Origin: Ignavibacteria bacterium | GTDB lineage: Bacteria; Bacteroidota; Ignavibacteria; Kapaibacteriales; UBA2268 | Direction: 5' to 3' | Assembly: GCA_031261605.1 (NCBI GenBank) | Contig: JAISJI010000040.1 | Coordinates: forward strand, 1-58,762 | Length of the DNA: 58,762 nucleotides | Shown: in pieces, positions 46,060 through 54,782 of the stretch | How positions within the stretch are numbered: position 1 is the stretch's first letter | Layout of the letters: each line of letters begins with the position of its first letter | Notes under the pieces: generated by a model | What the model was told of the DNA's origin: nothing | Database searches by the model: none | Seen by the model: the letters and a program-made list of their open reading frames with translations, nothing else | Position numbers and translations under genes: made by a program

Positions 46060-46460
46060 TGTTTGTTAATTTTTTTAGAAATGTAGTAAATATGGGAATG
46101 CCAGATGGTATTGGGAACTTTTCTATCAGTTTATGTAAAGACATCAATGTAGCAAATCCTTCGGTTGTGAATGCATATCAAGTGATGGTTCTGATAGTTT
46201 GAATAGTAGCATTTTGGACAATTTGGCGCGGTTCAATCATCGTCATAAAAGATTTTTAAAGAGGCATAAGATGTTGAAAATTGGTATAAATTCATTTATT
46301 CGTTGGCATAAATTATATTGCTCTCATTTTTTTAACACTACCACAAGGAAGGGTGAACAATGGTTGAAGTAAAATCATAGTCAATCATCCAAATCTGTTT
46401 AATCATAGTTCAGACACAAAAAAAGTTATCCACATTGCAATAAATCCTTTTTTTATATGA
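46060..46460. other. intergenic stretch between tRNA-Lys and the MITE-like copy
   Basis: About 400 bp without a supported gene. A 36-codon frame starting at 46092 (MGMPDGIGNF) has no recognisable family. At 46365-46419 two related segments (AAATCATAGTCAATCATCC and TTTAATCATAGTTCAGAC) form a short imperfect direct repeat of the intergenic kind. Nothing else is seen. Confidence 0.5.
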
Positions 46461-46463
46461 AGG

Positions 46464-46705
46464 AAATATATTAGATTGTATCCATAAATATTCCGTTTTT
46501 ATCCTCCATCCCTAACTCCATCGGCAACTTTACATAATGGAGTTTATATTGACGCCACGTCTAACTCCTTGTATTATCGCTACTTAGTAAAGCCACTCCA
46601 CCATCAAATCTCCCAAAATCTCATTTTTCCCGTCTTGTCAAAAACTTAACATCTTCATATTTCAGCGCTTACATTTTTCAATATAAACTCCATTATGTAA
46701 AGTTG
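46464..46705. mobile_element. MITE-like element, copy 2 (inverted)
   Basis: The core at 46525-46705 (181 bp) has 28-bp terminal inverted repeats (CAACTTTACATAATGG at the left; the reverse complement at the right). On the opposite strand it matches the element at 36378-36620, including the ~60 bp outside the terminal repeat. A handful of substitutions and small indels separate the two copies. Confidence 0.8.
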
Positions 46706-46793
46706 GAATGTTCATACCCCTCTCCCCCATCGGTGATGATGGCTGTTTTAAATGTTGCGAAATTATTATAAACAATTATACGGAGGCATCTTT

Positions 46794-47294
46794 ATGCAAA
46801 AACAACCTACAAATGCCGATATTATGATAATCGGCGAAGCACCCGGTGCAAACGAAGAAAAGTGCGGAAAGCCATTCGTTGGTATTTCTGGCGTAATTCT
46901 TACGGGATTGCTCACAGAAATCGGCTTGAAAAGAGACAATGCCTATATTACGAATGTCTGCAAACATCGCCCTATTGGTAAAAATGGCAAAGACCGCAAA
47001 CCAACAAAAAAAGAAGTCCAGACCTATCTTCCTGAATTGCAAAAGGAGATAACAACTATTGAGCCAAAAGCAATATTGGCACTTGGCGTTATTGCAGCAG
47101 AAGCAGTGCTCGAGCAGCCATTTTCAATGGAGAATGACCACGGCGAGTTTTCTTACAAAGATGATAAGAAAATTAAAGTAATAGCAACATATCATCCGTC
47201 TGCATTACTACGCAATTCTAACTTGTTGGAAGCGGTGCGTAGCGATATGCAGAAGTTGCGTCCGTTTATTCACTCTAATTCAAAGGAGATGTAA
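46794..47294 (+). CDS. uracil-DNA glycosylase superfamily protein
   Basis: The start at 46794 was chosen because GGAGG lies eight bases upstream; the 14 codons before it are not conserved. The 166-residue protein has the family motifs GEAPGANEEKCGKPFVG (about 14-30) and YHPSALLR (near 139), which in family 4 enzymes bind and excise uracil. Family 4 enzymes hold a 4Fe-4S cluster through four Cys, beginning with an N-terminal CxxC; that pair is absent here. The only Cys are in EEKCGKP and NVCKHRP, so the cluster is probably missing. It may repair uracil in DNA or act on another base. The small basic protein gene follows after five bases. Confidence 0.85.
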   Translation: MQKQPTNADIMIIGEAPGANEEKCGKPFVGISGVILTGLLTEIGLKRDNAYITNVCKHRPIGKNGKDRKPTKKEVQTYLPELQKEITTIEPKAILALGVIAAEAVLEQPFSMENDHGEFSYKDDKKIKVIATYHPSALLRNSNLLEAVRSDMQKLRPFIHSNSKEM

Positions 47295-47299
47295 GAGAT

Positions 47300-47521
47300 A
47301 TGAATAATGTATTCAAAACAATCCTAGAAGTGCGTAAAGCAATTGTTACTAGAAACAAGAACAAGAAGATGAAGCGATTAGAAAAGATTAACAACAAGGA
47401 GATGAAGCGATTAGAAAAGACTAAAAACAAGGAGATAAAGATCAAAGAAAAGTTTTACTCCGGGCGAATTAGCGTGGAAGATTATAAATATAAAGCAAAG
47501 AAAGCCAAAATTTTATCATAA
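47300..47521 (+). CDS. small Lys-rich protein with SHOCT-like end
   Basis: The 73-residue protein has three related blocks, KNKKMKRLEKI, NNKEMKRLEKT and KNKEIKIKEK, encoded by near-identical DNA, so a short tandem duplication made it. The last 20 residues (FYSGRISVEDYKYKAKKAKI) resemble the SHOCT motif found at the ends of many bacterial proteins. It is strongly basic (Lys/Arg-rich) and may bind nucleic acid; that is inference. It follows the glycosylase gene by five bases and is closed by a terminator, so both form one operon. Confidence 0.65.
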   Translation: MNNVFKTILEVRKAIVTRNKNKKMKRLEKINNKEMKRLEKTKNKEIKIKEKFYSGRISVEDYKYKAKKAKILS

Positions 47522-47542
47522 TCTTTCCTCGTTAATTATCGT

Positions 47543-47578
47543 AAGGCGACCTCACCCACCACGGAAGGTCGCCTTTTG
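47543..47578 (+). terminator. rho-independent terminator
   Basis: AAGGCGACCT (47543-47552) and AGGTCGCCTT (47566-47575) form a perfect 10-bp stem with a 13-base loop, followed by TTTG. It ends the glycosylase operon. Confidence 0.88.
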
Positions 47579-47642
47579 TCGTTAGCAATGACTGCAATGC
47601 AGAAAAAGAAAAACGAGTGTGGATAAATATTTATGCGATATA

Positions 47643-47674
47643 TTTGGTGTTTATCCGAAAAAAGTGTATATTTG
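47643..47674 (+). promoter_or_regulatory. Bacteroidota-type promoter of the NlpC/P60 gene
   Basis: TTTG (47643-47646), 20 bases, then TATATTTG (47667-47674) is a full match to the TTTG/TAnnTTTG consensus. AAAAAAGTG precedes the -7 box. It lies 75 bp before the ATG at 47750. Confidence 0.8.
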
Positions 47675-47749
47675 TAAATGGTGGTGTAGCAATTACATTA
47701 CACTGTCAAAAAATATACACACTATTTATCCACTACGGAGCCGCTAACA

Positions 47750-48454
47750 ATGCGTCAATCACTAAATAATTCACTAAAATTCTCTGTATGCACTGTCATA
47801 CTTATCGCAGTTTTTGCCTTTCTTGCTGGCAGTAACGATGCTTTTGCTAAAAAAAGCAGTAAATCAGCAAAAAAAACAAAAATTAAATCAACACAAGTAT
47901 TACAACAACGCAAAGCAGAACGCCTTCAAAAACTATACCAATATTTCCCACAATATGAAACGTGGGAGCAAGCCGAAATATATCCTTATAACGATATGGC
48001 TTTCCTTAACAACTACGACCGCACCTCCATTTACGAGGATTTTTTCAAACGCAGATTACTATTAGAACGCATAAACGATTGGCTTGGCGTGCCTTATCGC
48101 TTACCTGGTCGTAGCAGAGCAGGCGTAGATTGCTCTAACTTCGTCTCTATCATTGTCTCTGAGGTTCTAAATATGAATATTCCTGCGGGTGCTGCTACAC
48201 AAGCCACTTTGTTCCGTAAAATTAAGGGGATGGATAGTTTGCAATTTGGTGATATTATATTTTTCTCAGGTCGTAATAAGCACGCCGCTCGCATTGGTCA
48301 TACCGGTATTTATATCGGCAATGGCTTGTTTGCACATAGTTCAACTAACCACGGCGTTACCTATACCCTTTTGTCAGAAGGATATTATAAAGAAAGATTT
48401 CGCCACGGTGGTAGAATCAATGGCTTTGATATTACTACACTTGCAAAGAAATAA
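47750..48454 (+). CDS. NlpC/P60-family cell-wall peptidase
   Basis: The 234-residue protein has a signal peptide (VCTVILIAVFAFLAGSNDAFA, cut after AFA), a Lys-rich linker, then an NlpC/P60 domain (about 115-225). The catalytic Cys is in GVDCSNFVS and the His in IGHTGIYIGNGLFAHSS; a second His follows. Such enzymes cut peptide bonds in peptidoglycan stem peptides in the periplasm. The domain is complete. It is followed by queA 17 bp later, so the two are probably co-transcribed from the promoter at 47643. Confidence 0.93.
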   Translation: MRQSLNNSLKFSVCTVILIAVFAFLAGSNDAFAKKSSKSAKKTKIKSTQVLQQRKAERLQKLYQYFPQYETWEQAEIYPYNDMAFLNNYDRTSIYEDFFKRRLLLERINDWLGVPYRLPGRSRAGVDCSNFVSIIVSEVLNMNIPAGAATQATLFRKIKGMDSLQFGDIIFFSGRNKHAARIGHTGIYIGNGLFAHSSTNHGVTYTLLSEGYYKERFRHGGRINGFDITTLAKK

Positions 48455-48471
48455 TTGTTGTTAATGCACAA

Positions 48472-49656
48472 ATGCTTGACCTAACCGACTACGACTACAA
48501 CCTACCAGCCGACAATATCGCTCTCCAACCATTGGAAAATCGCTATGATAGTCGGCTGTTGGTGTTTGGTGGTAGCACAAAAATAGAGCATTCCACTTTT
48601 CGCAATATCGCAAACTACATTCCAGCAAATTCCATTCTTATTCGCAACTCTACAAAAGTCATTCCTGCCCGCTTAATATTGCATAAGCAGACCGGTGGTG
48701 CTGTTGAACTCCTTTGTATAGAGCCAATTTTGCCATCAAATGACCCGCAAATTGCTATGACTGCTATGGGAAGTTGTAAGTGGGAGTGTATTGTCGGAGG
48801 TAGGAATGTAAATGTCGGAATGGAATTGAATGCAGATTTTCTAACGGCTAATATATTGGAACGCTATGAAAATAAAGCGGTTGTGGAGTTTCGTTGGAAC
48901 AATAATACTACATTCGCTCAGACCATTGATGCCATTGGAAAAATCCCATTGCCACCATATATCAAGCGTGATGCTAATGAGGATGATAAATATAGATACC
49001 AAACGGTGTATGCCAATATTGATGGCTCTGTTGCTGCTCCTACAGCTGGCTTGCACTTCTCGCAGAATACATTCAATGCACTCAAGGCGAAGAATATAGA
49101 TATTGCGGAGGTTGTTTTGCACGTAGGACCGGGAACTTTTGTCCCAATAGATACGAGCATTGCAGAGCATAAAATGCACAACGAACAATTTTTCGTCTCC
49201 CGCAATACCATTGAAACGCTTGCTAATAACTATGCAAAGGAGAATGGCTTTATTGTTGCAACAGGAACGACATCCCTTAGAACTCTGGAATCTCTATACT
49301 GGAGCGGTGTTAAACTACTTCGCAAAGAACCGCTTGGCAATATCGCTCAGAACTATCCATATTCCATAAATGCAGATTATTCGTCAGAGGAAGCGTTTGC
49401 TCGCTTGCATAAATATATGGCTGATAATGGAATGGATATGCTAAATGGGCGAACGCAGTTATTTATTACACCCGGGTATAAAATACGCACCATAAATGCA
49501 CTTATAACTAACTTTCATCTCCCAAAAAGCACGCTATTATTGCTCGTATCGGCGTTCATTGGCATAGATAATTGCAAGCAAGTATATGCCGAAGCATTGA
49601 AGGAGAATTACCGCTTCCTCAGTTATGGAGATAGTTCTCTGCTGATGCCTATTTAG
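48472..49656 (+). CDS. queA: tRNA ribosyltransferase-isomerase QueA
   Basis: The 394-residue protein transfers the ribosyl part of S-adenosylmethionine to 7-aminomethyl-7-deazaguanine in tRNA, making epoxyqueuosine. Motifs include YDYNLPADNIALQPLENR, the NSTKVIPARL block, YQTVYANIDGSVAAPTAGLHF, VVLHVGPGTFVPI and LITNFHLPKSTLLLLVSAF. It is longer than the usual 340-350 residues because of an insertion around residues 75-135. The stop overlaps the end of the convergent lipoprotein gene by eight bases. No other queuosine gene is in the window. Confidence 0.96.
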   Translation: MLDLTDYDYNLPADNIALQPLENRYDSRLLVFGGSTKIEHSTFRNIANYIPANSILIRNSTKVIPARLILHKQTGGAVELLCIEPILPSNDPQIAMTAMGSCKWECIVGGRNVNVGMELNADFLTANILERYENKAVVEFRWNNNTTFAQTIDAIGKIPLPPYIKRDANEDDKYRYQTVYANIDGSVAAPTAGLHFSQNTFNALKAKNIDIAEVVLHVGPGTFVPIDTSIAEHKMHNEQFFVSRNTIETLANNYAKENGFIVATGTTSLRTLESLYWSGVKLLRKEPLGNIAQNYPYSINADYSSEEAFARLHKYMADNGMDMLNGRTQLFITPGYKIRTINALITNFHLPKSTLLLLVSAFIGIDNCKQVYAEALKENYRFLSYGDSSLLMPI

Positions 49657-50239
49657 CCATCAATCGCTCTATTAGTGTTTTGTTTATCACTCTATAATGC
49701 GGTTTATATGCTTCATTGAATTGCTTGCTGTGGTGTATCGGTGCTTTGGGATTGATTTTCAAAATACTATCTATATCCTTCTTATCTTGCTCATAGTTAT
49801 TCATCTGCAATCCGTTTTTCTCAATTGCTTTTGTTATAGTGTGCCATTCATCTTTCCAATGCTCTCCTTTCGTCTGAGCAGCCATAGTTGCACTTTTAAT
49901 GAAATACATAGATAGCGTATCCGGTTCAATATTTTTTTGCTTTAGCAACTGCAACGATACACGACAGAAGTTATGCTCCCAGCCAATATCCTCAACCATC
50001 GGCATATATGTCGTATCCATCTGCTCTAACTCTGCCCGTGTATATCGCAAGACGGCAGCGGTATCAGAGATGAGATGCTCAGAGCCAAATCTGTCCTGAT
50101 AGAAGTTTTTATATACATCCTGTAACTGCGATGCTGGATATGTTAATAGATTTTGTTTAACAGCATATTCTATTTTGCTGTAATTGTTGCTACAACCGGT
50201 GAATAGAATGATTGCTAATATAAATGATATGTTTTTCAT
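49649..50239 (-). CDS. hypothetical lipoprotein
   Basis: The 196-residue protein starts with a lipoprotein signal (FILAIILFTGCSNN). The mature part contains YKNFYQDRFGSEHLISDTAA, GWEHNFCRVSLQLLK and AIEKNGLQMNNYEQDK, patterns of an alpha-helical protein seen in Bacteroidota, but I cannot assign a function. Its ATG overlaps the stop of cinA by four bases (50236-50239), so it is translated with cinA, which is transcribed first. Its 3' end overlaps the convergent queA end. Confidence 0.75.
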   Translation of the reverse strand: MKNISFILAIILFTGCSNNYSKIEYAVKQNLLTYPASQLQDVYKNFYQDRFGSEHLISDTAAVLRYTRAELEQMDTTYMPMVEDIGWEHNFCRVSLQLLKQKNIEPDTLSMYFIKSATMAAQTKGEHWKDEWHTITKAIEKNGLQMNNYEQDKKDIDSILKINPKAPIHHSKQFNEAYKPHYRVINKTLIERLMAK

Positions 50240-51501
50240 TTGTCTAAATCAAATTGTTTAAGAACTTCGTTTAACGCATACGACGCAGCGATATAGCGAA
50301 TACTCTCTCTATCATCACTGCTACCTCTGCCGATATTTAGTTTGATAGCGTAATTATTGCCGTTGTAGTAATAGCCGATATACACAAGTCCTACTGGCTT
50401 CTCTGCACTGCCACCGGTTGGTCCAGCGATGCCTGTAGAAGATACTCCAATATCGCTATGGAAGAGTTTTGCTACATTCTTTGCCATTTCGCAAGCAGTT
50501 TGTCCACTTACCGCCCCATAAGTGGCGAGTGTCTTCTCACTCACATTGAGTATTGCGACCTTTGAGGCATTTGAGTAAGTCGTAACACCTCCTACAAATA
50601 CATCTGATGAGCCGCTAATATCCGTAATACGCTTGCTAATATAGCCACCGGTGCAGCTCTCCGCCGTTGCTATTGTCAAATTCTGCTTGTGCAATACTTC
50701 CACCAATTTATTTTGTAATGAAATGGCATCTATACCATAAATTACATCGCCCAAAATGCTATATATTTTCTCAATAGTCGGCTCTATGAGTTTCATACAT
50801 TCACTTTCGTTCTTACCGCTTGCCGTGATACGCAATTCCACTTCTCCAAATTTGGCGTAAGGGGCGACTGTTGGATTTGTGCTATTACGCATTATTTCAA
50901 TTAACTTGCTCTCTACGGCTGACTCTCCCATTCCGAATATGTTGAGCATTTTAGAGACGAGCGTATTGGCGGTGAATTGGTGCAATAAAAATGGCTTTAC
51001 CTTCTCTTCATACATCGGCTGCATCTCTCTGGGCGGTCCGGGCAATAGTATTACCATTTTGCTTTTATCAGCATTAGCGACAGCAAGGGCTGGTGCTGTT
51101 CCGTAGTCATTATCAAATACCACTGCTCCGGTTGGCATCATTGCTTGCTTCTCATTGTTTGGCGTGATATGGCGCTGGAGTTTATTGAAATAACTGCGTA
51201 TGCGTTCGAGCGAGTGCTGGTGCATCTCCATCTTCAACCCAAAATACTCTGCTACTGTCTCCTTTGTTAAATCATCGTAAGTAGGACCAAGTCCACCGGT
51301 TGTAATAACAATGTCGGAACGGCTTAGAGCAAGTGATAGTGCTGACTTCAGGCGTTCTACATTGTCGCCTATTACTGTGCTGTAATATACGAAAATGCCT
51401 ATGCTGGATAATTTTCTTCCAAGATATGCAGCATTTGTATTGATTGTATTTCCAAGTAGCAACTCCGTTCCTACGCAAAGAATTTCCGCTGTCTTATTCA
51501 T
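50236..51501 (-). CDS. cinA: CinA-like protein (nicotinamide-nucleotide amidohydrolase)
   Basis: The start at 51501 (MNKTAEILCVGTELLLGNT) was chosen over the Met at 51570 because the first 23 codons of the longer frame are not conserved and overlap the divergent gene. The 421-residue protein has the N-terminal molybdopterin-binding-like domain (TTGGLGPTYDD; LPGPPREM) and the C-terminal CinA domain (ATAESCTGGYIS; GVSSTGIAGPTGG; KPVGLVYIGY). Family members deamidate NMN and cleave ADP-ribose in NAD recycling. The lipoprotein gene follows with a four-base overlap. Confidence 0.95.
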   Translation of the reverse strand: MNKTAEILCVGTELLLGNTINTNAAYLGRKLSSIGIFVYYSTVIGDNVERLKSALSLALSRSDIVITTGGLGPTYDDLTKETVAEYFGLKMEMHQHSLERIRSYFNKLQRHITPNNEKQAMMPTGAVVFDNDYGTAPALAVANADKSKMVILLPGPPREMQPMYEEKVKPFLLHQFTANTLVSKMLNIFGMGESAVESKLIEIMRNSTNPTVAPYAKFGEVELRITASGKNESECMKLIEPTIEKIYSILGDVIYGIDAISLQNKLVEVLHKQNLTIATAESCTGGYISKRITDISGSSDVFVGGVTTYSNASKVAILNVSEKTLATYGAVSGQTACEMAKNVAKLFHSDIGVSSTGIAGPTGGSAEKPVGLVYIGYYYNGNNYAIKLNIGRGSSDDRESIRYIAASYALNEVLKQFDLDK

Positions 51502-51599
51502 TTGAATTTTTATATGACGATTAATCATAGTAAGATAGCAAAAAAATGGTAGAATATAGTTATTTTTCACTCTTTAATTATACCATTTTAACTATTCCG

Positions 51600-52331
51600 A
51601 TGATTTATTTTGCATCTGATATACACCTCGGATATAACCCTCGCAGCATTGACAAAGCGCTGGAGACACAATTTGTCCGCTGGCTACATACCATTGAGAA
51701 GGACGATACGCTCGTATTGCTCGGCGATATATTTGATTACTGGTTTGAGTATAAATATGTAATTCCGGCATACTATTATAGGACGCTATCGGCTATCTCT
51801 GACTTAGTGGATGGTGGCATAGAGGTGGAATATGTAATGGGCAACCACGATTTTGGTCATAAACATTTCTTCCAAAATGAATTCGGCATTGAGGTTATTA
51901 CCACTGACTTAGAGCGAGTGTATTACGGCAAACGCTTTTACTTATCTCACGGCGATGGAAAAGCATATAACGACACAAATTACTTAATCCTACGAAAGAT
52001 ATTACGCAATAGAGTGTGTCAAGTCCTGTTTTCACTGCTCCATCCGGACATCGGCATTCCAATAGCATTAAGTTCATCGCGCAGCAGTAGGAAGCACACC
52101 AGCCAGAAGCATTTCGGCAAACTTGATGGTATGCACGACTTTGCACAGCAAAAGATAGGCGATGGCTTTGATTATGTTATAATGGGACATCGCCACCTCG
52201 CCGAGCAAACTACATACAATATAAATGGAAGAGTTGGTCAATACATCAACCTTGGCGGATGGTTAGAAGAGCCATACTTCGCCCAATTTGATGGAGAGAA
52301 TATGAAACTATTGCCGTTGCAATCAAAATGA
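51600..52331 (+). CDS. lpxH: UDP-2,3-diacylglucosamine hydrolase-like metallophosphoesterase
   Basis: The start at 51600 (MIYFASDIHLGYN) was chosen because the 18 codons before it overlap cinA's upstream region and are not conserved. The 243-residue protein has the metal-binding motifs FASDIHLG, LGDIFDYW, MGNHD, LSHGDGKAYND and MGHRHLAEQ. This set matches LpxH-type enzymes, which cut UDP-diacylglucosamine in lipid A synthesis at the inner membrane. Other lipid A genes are not nearby, so the substrate is inferred from family. It is transcribed away from cinA, with 98 bp between the two starts. Confidence 0.88.
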   Translation: MIYFASDIHLGYNPRSIDKALETQFVRWLHTIEKDDTLVLLGDIFDYWFEYKYVIPAYYYRTLSAISDLVDGGIEVEYVMGNHDFGHKHFFQNEFGIEVITTDLERVYYGKRFYLSHGDGKAYNDTNYLILRKILRNRVCQVLFSLLHPDIGIPIALSSSRSSRKHTSQKHFGKLDGMHDFAQQKIGDGFDYVIMGHRHLAEQTTYNINGRVGQYINLGGWLEEPYFAQFDGENMKLLPLQSK

Positions 52332-52341
52332 TTAATATATG

Positions 52342-52372
52342 TTTGTATTTAGAAAAAAAAATATTATATTGC
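52342..52372 (+). promoter_or_regulatory. candidate promoter of the 52436 gene
   Basis: TTTG (52342-52345), 19 bases with an A-rich block, then TATATTGC (52365-52372), one mismatch from the -7 consensus. It lies 64 bp before the ATG. Confidence 0.55.
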
Positions 52373-52435
52373 AAGCATCATTCCCCCGTAGATATATATT
52401 TAACTAATTAATAATCATATTTCACAATATTAACA

Positions 52436-54127
52436 ATGCAAATAGAAAATTCAAAAATCCTAATCCTCGGCGGATTCGGTCTCGTTGGTTCTGCAATATG
52501 TCGCCGACTGATGAAGAAATCTCCTGCAACCATTTTCATCGCATCTTTGAAAAAAGAAGAAGCCGAGACGGCTTGCGAACTAATGCGCAATGAATGGCAC
52601 AAGCAAGACCCAAATATGTTTGTTCCTAAATGGGGCAACTTATTCACTCGCACTGAATGGAAAGACGTTCCATTTGGAGAAATTATTGGTAGCGAAAAAA
52701 CCAGAGTGGAGCATATCAAGGATGTATTTAATGACCTTGATGGTGAAATGCTTCGGCGCTCATACTTATATGAGTTGATTATGGAATGCAAGCCAGACCT
52801 CATTATTGACTGTATGAATACTGCTACAGGTATTGCTTACCTTGACATATACAACTCCACTATTACCGCACTGAAAGAGATAGAAAATAACAATCTAACT
52901 CAATCTACAAGCGAGATAGTAATGGCGAGTTCGTATATACCACAACTCACACGCCACATTCAAATACTTAGCCAAGCATTACTTGATGCTAGCCCCAAAA
53001 TGTATTTCAAAGTTGGAACTACTGGAACTGGCGGAATGGGTCTCAATATTCCATATACTCACAGCGAGGAGCGTCCATCAAAAGTGCTGCTGGCAAAAAC
53101 GGCTGTCGGTGGCGCTCATACATTATTGCTATACTTACTTGCACGCACTCCCGCCGCACCTATAATTAAGGAAATCAAACCGGCTGCTACAATCGCATGG
53201 AAGCGTATCGCTTACGGTGAAGTGAAGCGTAAAGGTCGCAATATTCCGCTCGTTGATATGGACTACGATAAGGCACGTAATACAGAAGGCAATTTCGTAT
53301 TCGCAGATAGGACAGACATTGTTGATACCGGTAATGCATACAAGTCAGTATTCGTAGATACCGGTGAAAATGGTTTGTTCTCACGTGGCGAATTTGAAGC
53401 AATATCGGCACTCGGACAGATGGAAATGGTGACCCCGGAAGAGATTGCCGACTACTTGGTATATGAAGTGCAAGGTGGTAATACCGGCTACGAAGTTATC
53501 TCTGGCTTGGACGCAACAACGCTTGGACCTTCATATCGTGCTGGTCTTATGCGTCAGACCGCTCTCGATACAGTTAAGAAAATGGAAAAAGAGAACAAAT
53601 GTGAGTCCGTTGCATTTGAAATGCTTGGACCACCTCGTCTTTCCAAACTACTCTTCGAGGGATACTTAATTCGCAAAATTGCTGGCTCAATGAATGCTTT
53701 TATGGCGATGAGTCCGATAGATATATCTGCAAAAGCGACAGAAATAGTTAAAAATGATACAGAACTTCGTCAGCAAATGCTCTCTGTTGGCTTGGTTGTT
53801 CTTCTGCCGGACGGTAAGAAATACTTGCGTGGTAATGATGTTAAAGTTCCTGTGCAACGCGCTAATACAGAGTTGCCACTAACAAAGGAGAATATTGATA
53901 AATGGTGCTACGAAGGTTGGGTTGACTTACGTGAATCTGGCTGGAAAGAATGGAAAGGACGCATCAAATCCATCATAGACCAAGCATACCATATTAATGG
54001 CGATATGACTGGCTCGCGCTATTTCTATACACCGGAACATTGGGATAATTTCGAAAAATTTGACGAGGGAAAAATCGTTGGATGGGTATTTGAATTTGAA
54101 GATGAAGGTGCTCGCTGGAAACGTTAA
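52436..54127 (+). CDS. large Rossmann-fold short-chain dehydrogenase-like protein
   Basis: The 563-residue protein begins with a Rossmann nucleotide-binding motif (LILGGFGLVGSAI; GGFGLVG at 12-18) and a downstream PDLIIDCMNTATG block, like NAD(P)-dependent epimerases and dehydrogenases. It is about twice as long as those, with an extra C-terminal half (from ~300: DTGENGLFSRGEFEAISALGQMEMVTPEEIADYLVYEVQGG) that I do not recognise. The classical YxxxK site is not obvious. It has its own promoter and no tight neighbour. The substrate is unknown. Confidence 0.7.
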   Translation: MQIENSKILILGGFGLVGSAICRRLMKKSPATIFIASLKKEEAETACELMRNEWHKQDPNMFVPKWGNLFTRTEWKDVPFGEIIGSEKTRVEHIKDVFNDLDGEMLRRSYLYELIMECKPDLIIDCMNTATGIAYLDIYNSTITALKEIENNNLTQSTSEIVMASSYIPQLTRHIQILSQALLDASPKMYFKVGTTGTGGMGLNIPYTHSEERPSKVLLAKTAVGGAHTLLLYLLARTPAAPIIKEIKPAATIAWKRIAYGEVKRKGRNIPLVDMDYDKARNTEGNFVFADRTDIVDTGNAYKSVFVDTGENGLFSRGEFEAISALGQMEMVTPEEIADYLVYEVQGGNTGYEVISGLDATTLGPSYRAGLMRQTALDTVKKMEKENKCESVAFEMLGPPRLSKLLFEGYLIRKIAGSMNAFMAMSPIDISAKATEIVKNDTELRQQMLSVGLVVLLPDGKKYLRGNDVKVPVQRANTELPLTKENIDKWCYEGWVDLRESGWKEWKGRIKSIIDQAYHINGDMTGSRYFYTPEHWDNFEKFDEGKIVGWVFEFEDEGARWKR

Positions 54128-54243
54128 ACAGAACTATATCATAAGTTTAGAAGAAGCAATGCGCCTTATCGTGTGTTGCTTCTTTTATCCCTACATAACG
54201 CAAAACTATTTTATTTTTTTCATATCAATATATCTATCTTAAT

Positions 54244-54729
54244 ATGGAATTTCTTATCTCTCAACTTCCTGCTAACATTGATGATTTGGTAAATACAATT
54301 TTCAGAAGCACCAATATACCTATTGCTATCTTTGACCACAATGGCACAATACTGTCTCTCTGCAAGCAAACCCAGTATTGTAAATGCTATAATGGTAAGA
54401 ATAGAGATAGTCATTCGACTTTGTGTGGATTACACGAAGCATCTCATATAGGAAACATTATAAAGCAAATTCCTATAGATGAGATTTGTGAATTAGGGTC
54501 TCATATTACCTCGAAACTCGTTAATATTTCCGGCGATATTTACACTATCGTTGCATTCCAATATATGCTCTCTACCGATAAGAGCATTGAGGACAATACA
54601 GCAGCCGATACGAATATATTCAATAATAAGTATAGTTGGTTGCCTACGAAAATCACCAGCGAGGAGCGTGATGTAATTATGGATTACGTGGACGAGCAAC
54701 TTAATGGTATCATTACAAGGCAGATATAA
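54244..54729 (+). CDS. hypothetical protein, possible PAS/PocR-like sensor domain
   Basis: The 161-residue protein has IPIAIFDHNGTILSLCKQTQ, like the start of a PAS or PocR ligand-binding domain, and a Cys/His-containing stretch (YCKCYNGKNRDSHS, TLCGLHEASH) that could bind metal. No output domain is present. It follows the Rossmann gene by 116 bp and ends two bases before a terminator shared with rplA. Function unknown; the sensor reading is weak inference. Confidence 0.55.
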   Translation: MEFLISQLPANIDDLVNTIFRSTNIPIAIFDHNGTILSLCKQTQYCKCYNGKNRDSHSTLCGLHEASHIGNIIKQIPIDEICELGSHITSKLVNISGDIYTIVAFQYMLSTDKSIEDNTAADTNIFNNKYSWLPTKITSEERDVIMDYVDEQLNGIITRQI

Positions 54730-54731
54730 AA

Positions 54732-54757
54732 AGAGGACGTTCTTGCGAACGTCCTCT
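54732..54757. terminator. bidirectional terminator
   Basis: AGAGGACGTTC, loop TTGC, GAACGTCCTCT forms a perfect 11-bp stem between the convergent ends of the 54244 gene and rplA, with A-rich and T-rich flanks. It likely ends both transcripts. Confidence 0.9.
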
Positions 54758-54782
54758 TATATCTTATTGGGGAATAGTGGAA

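Noticed and set aside
46092..46202. 36-codon frame behind tRNA-Lys
   Set aside because: No ribosome binding site, no homologous pattern and short length.
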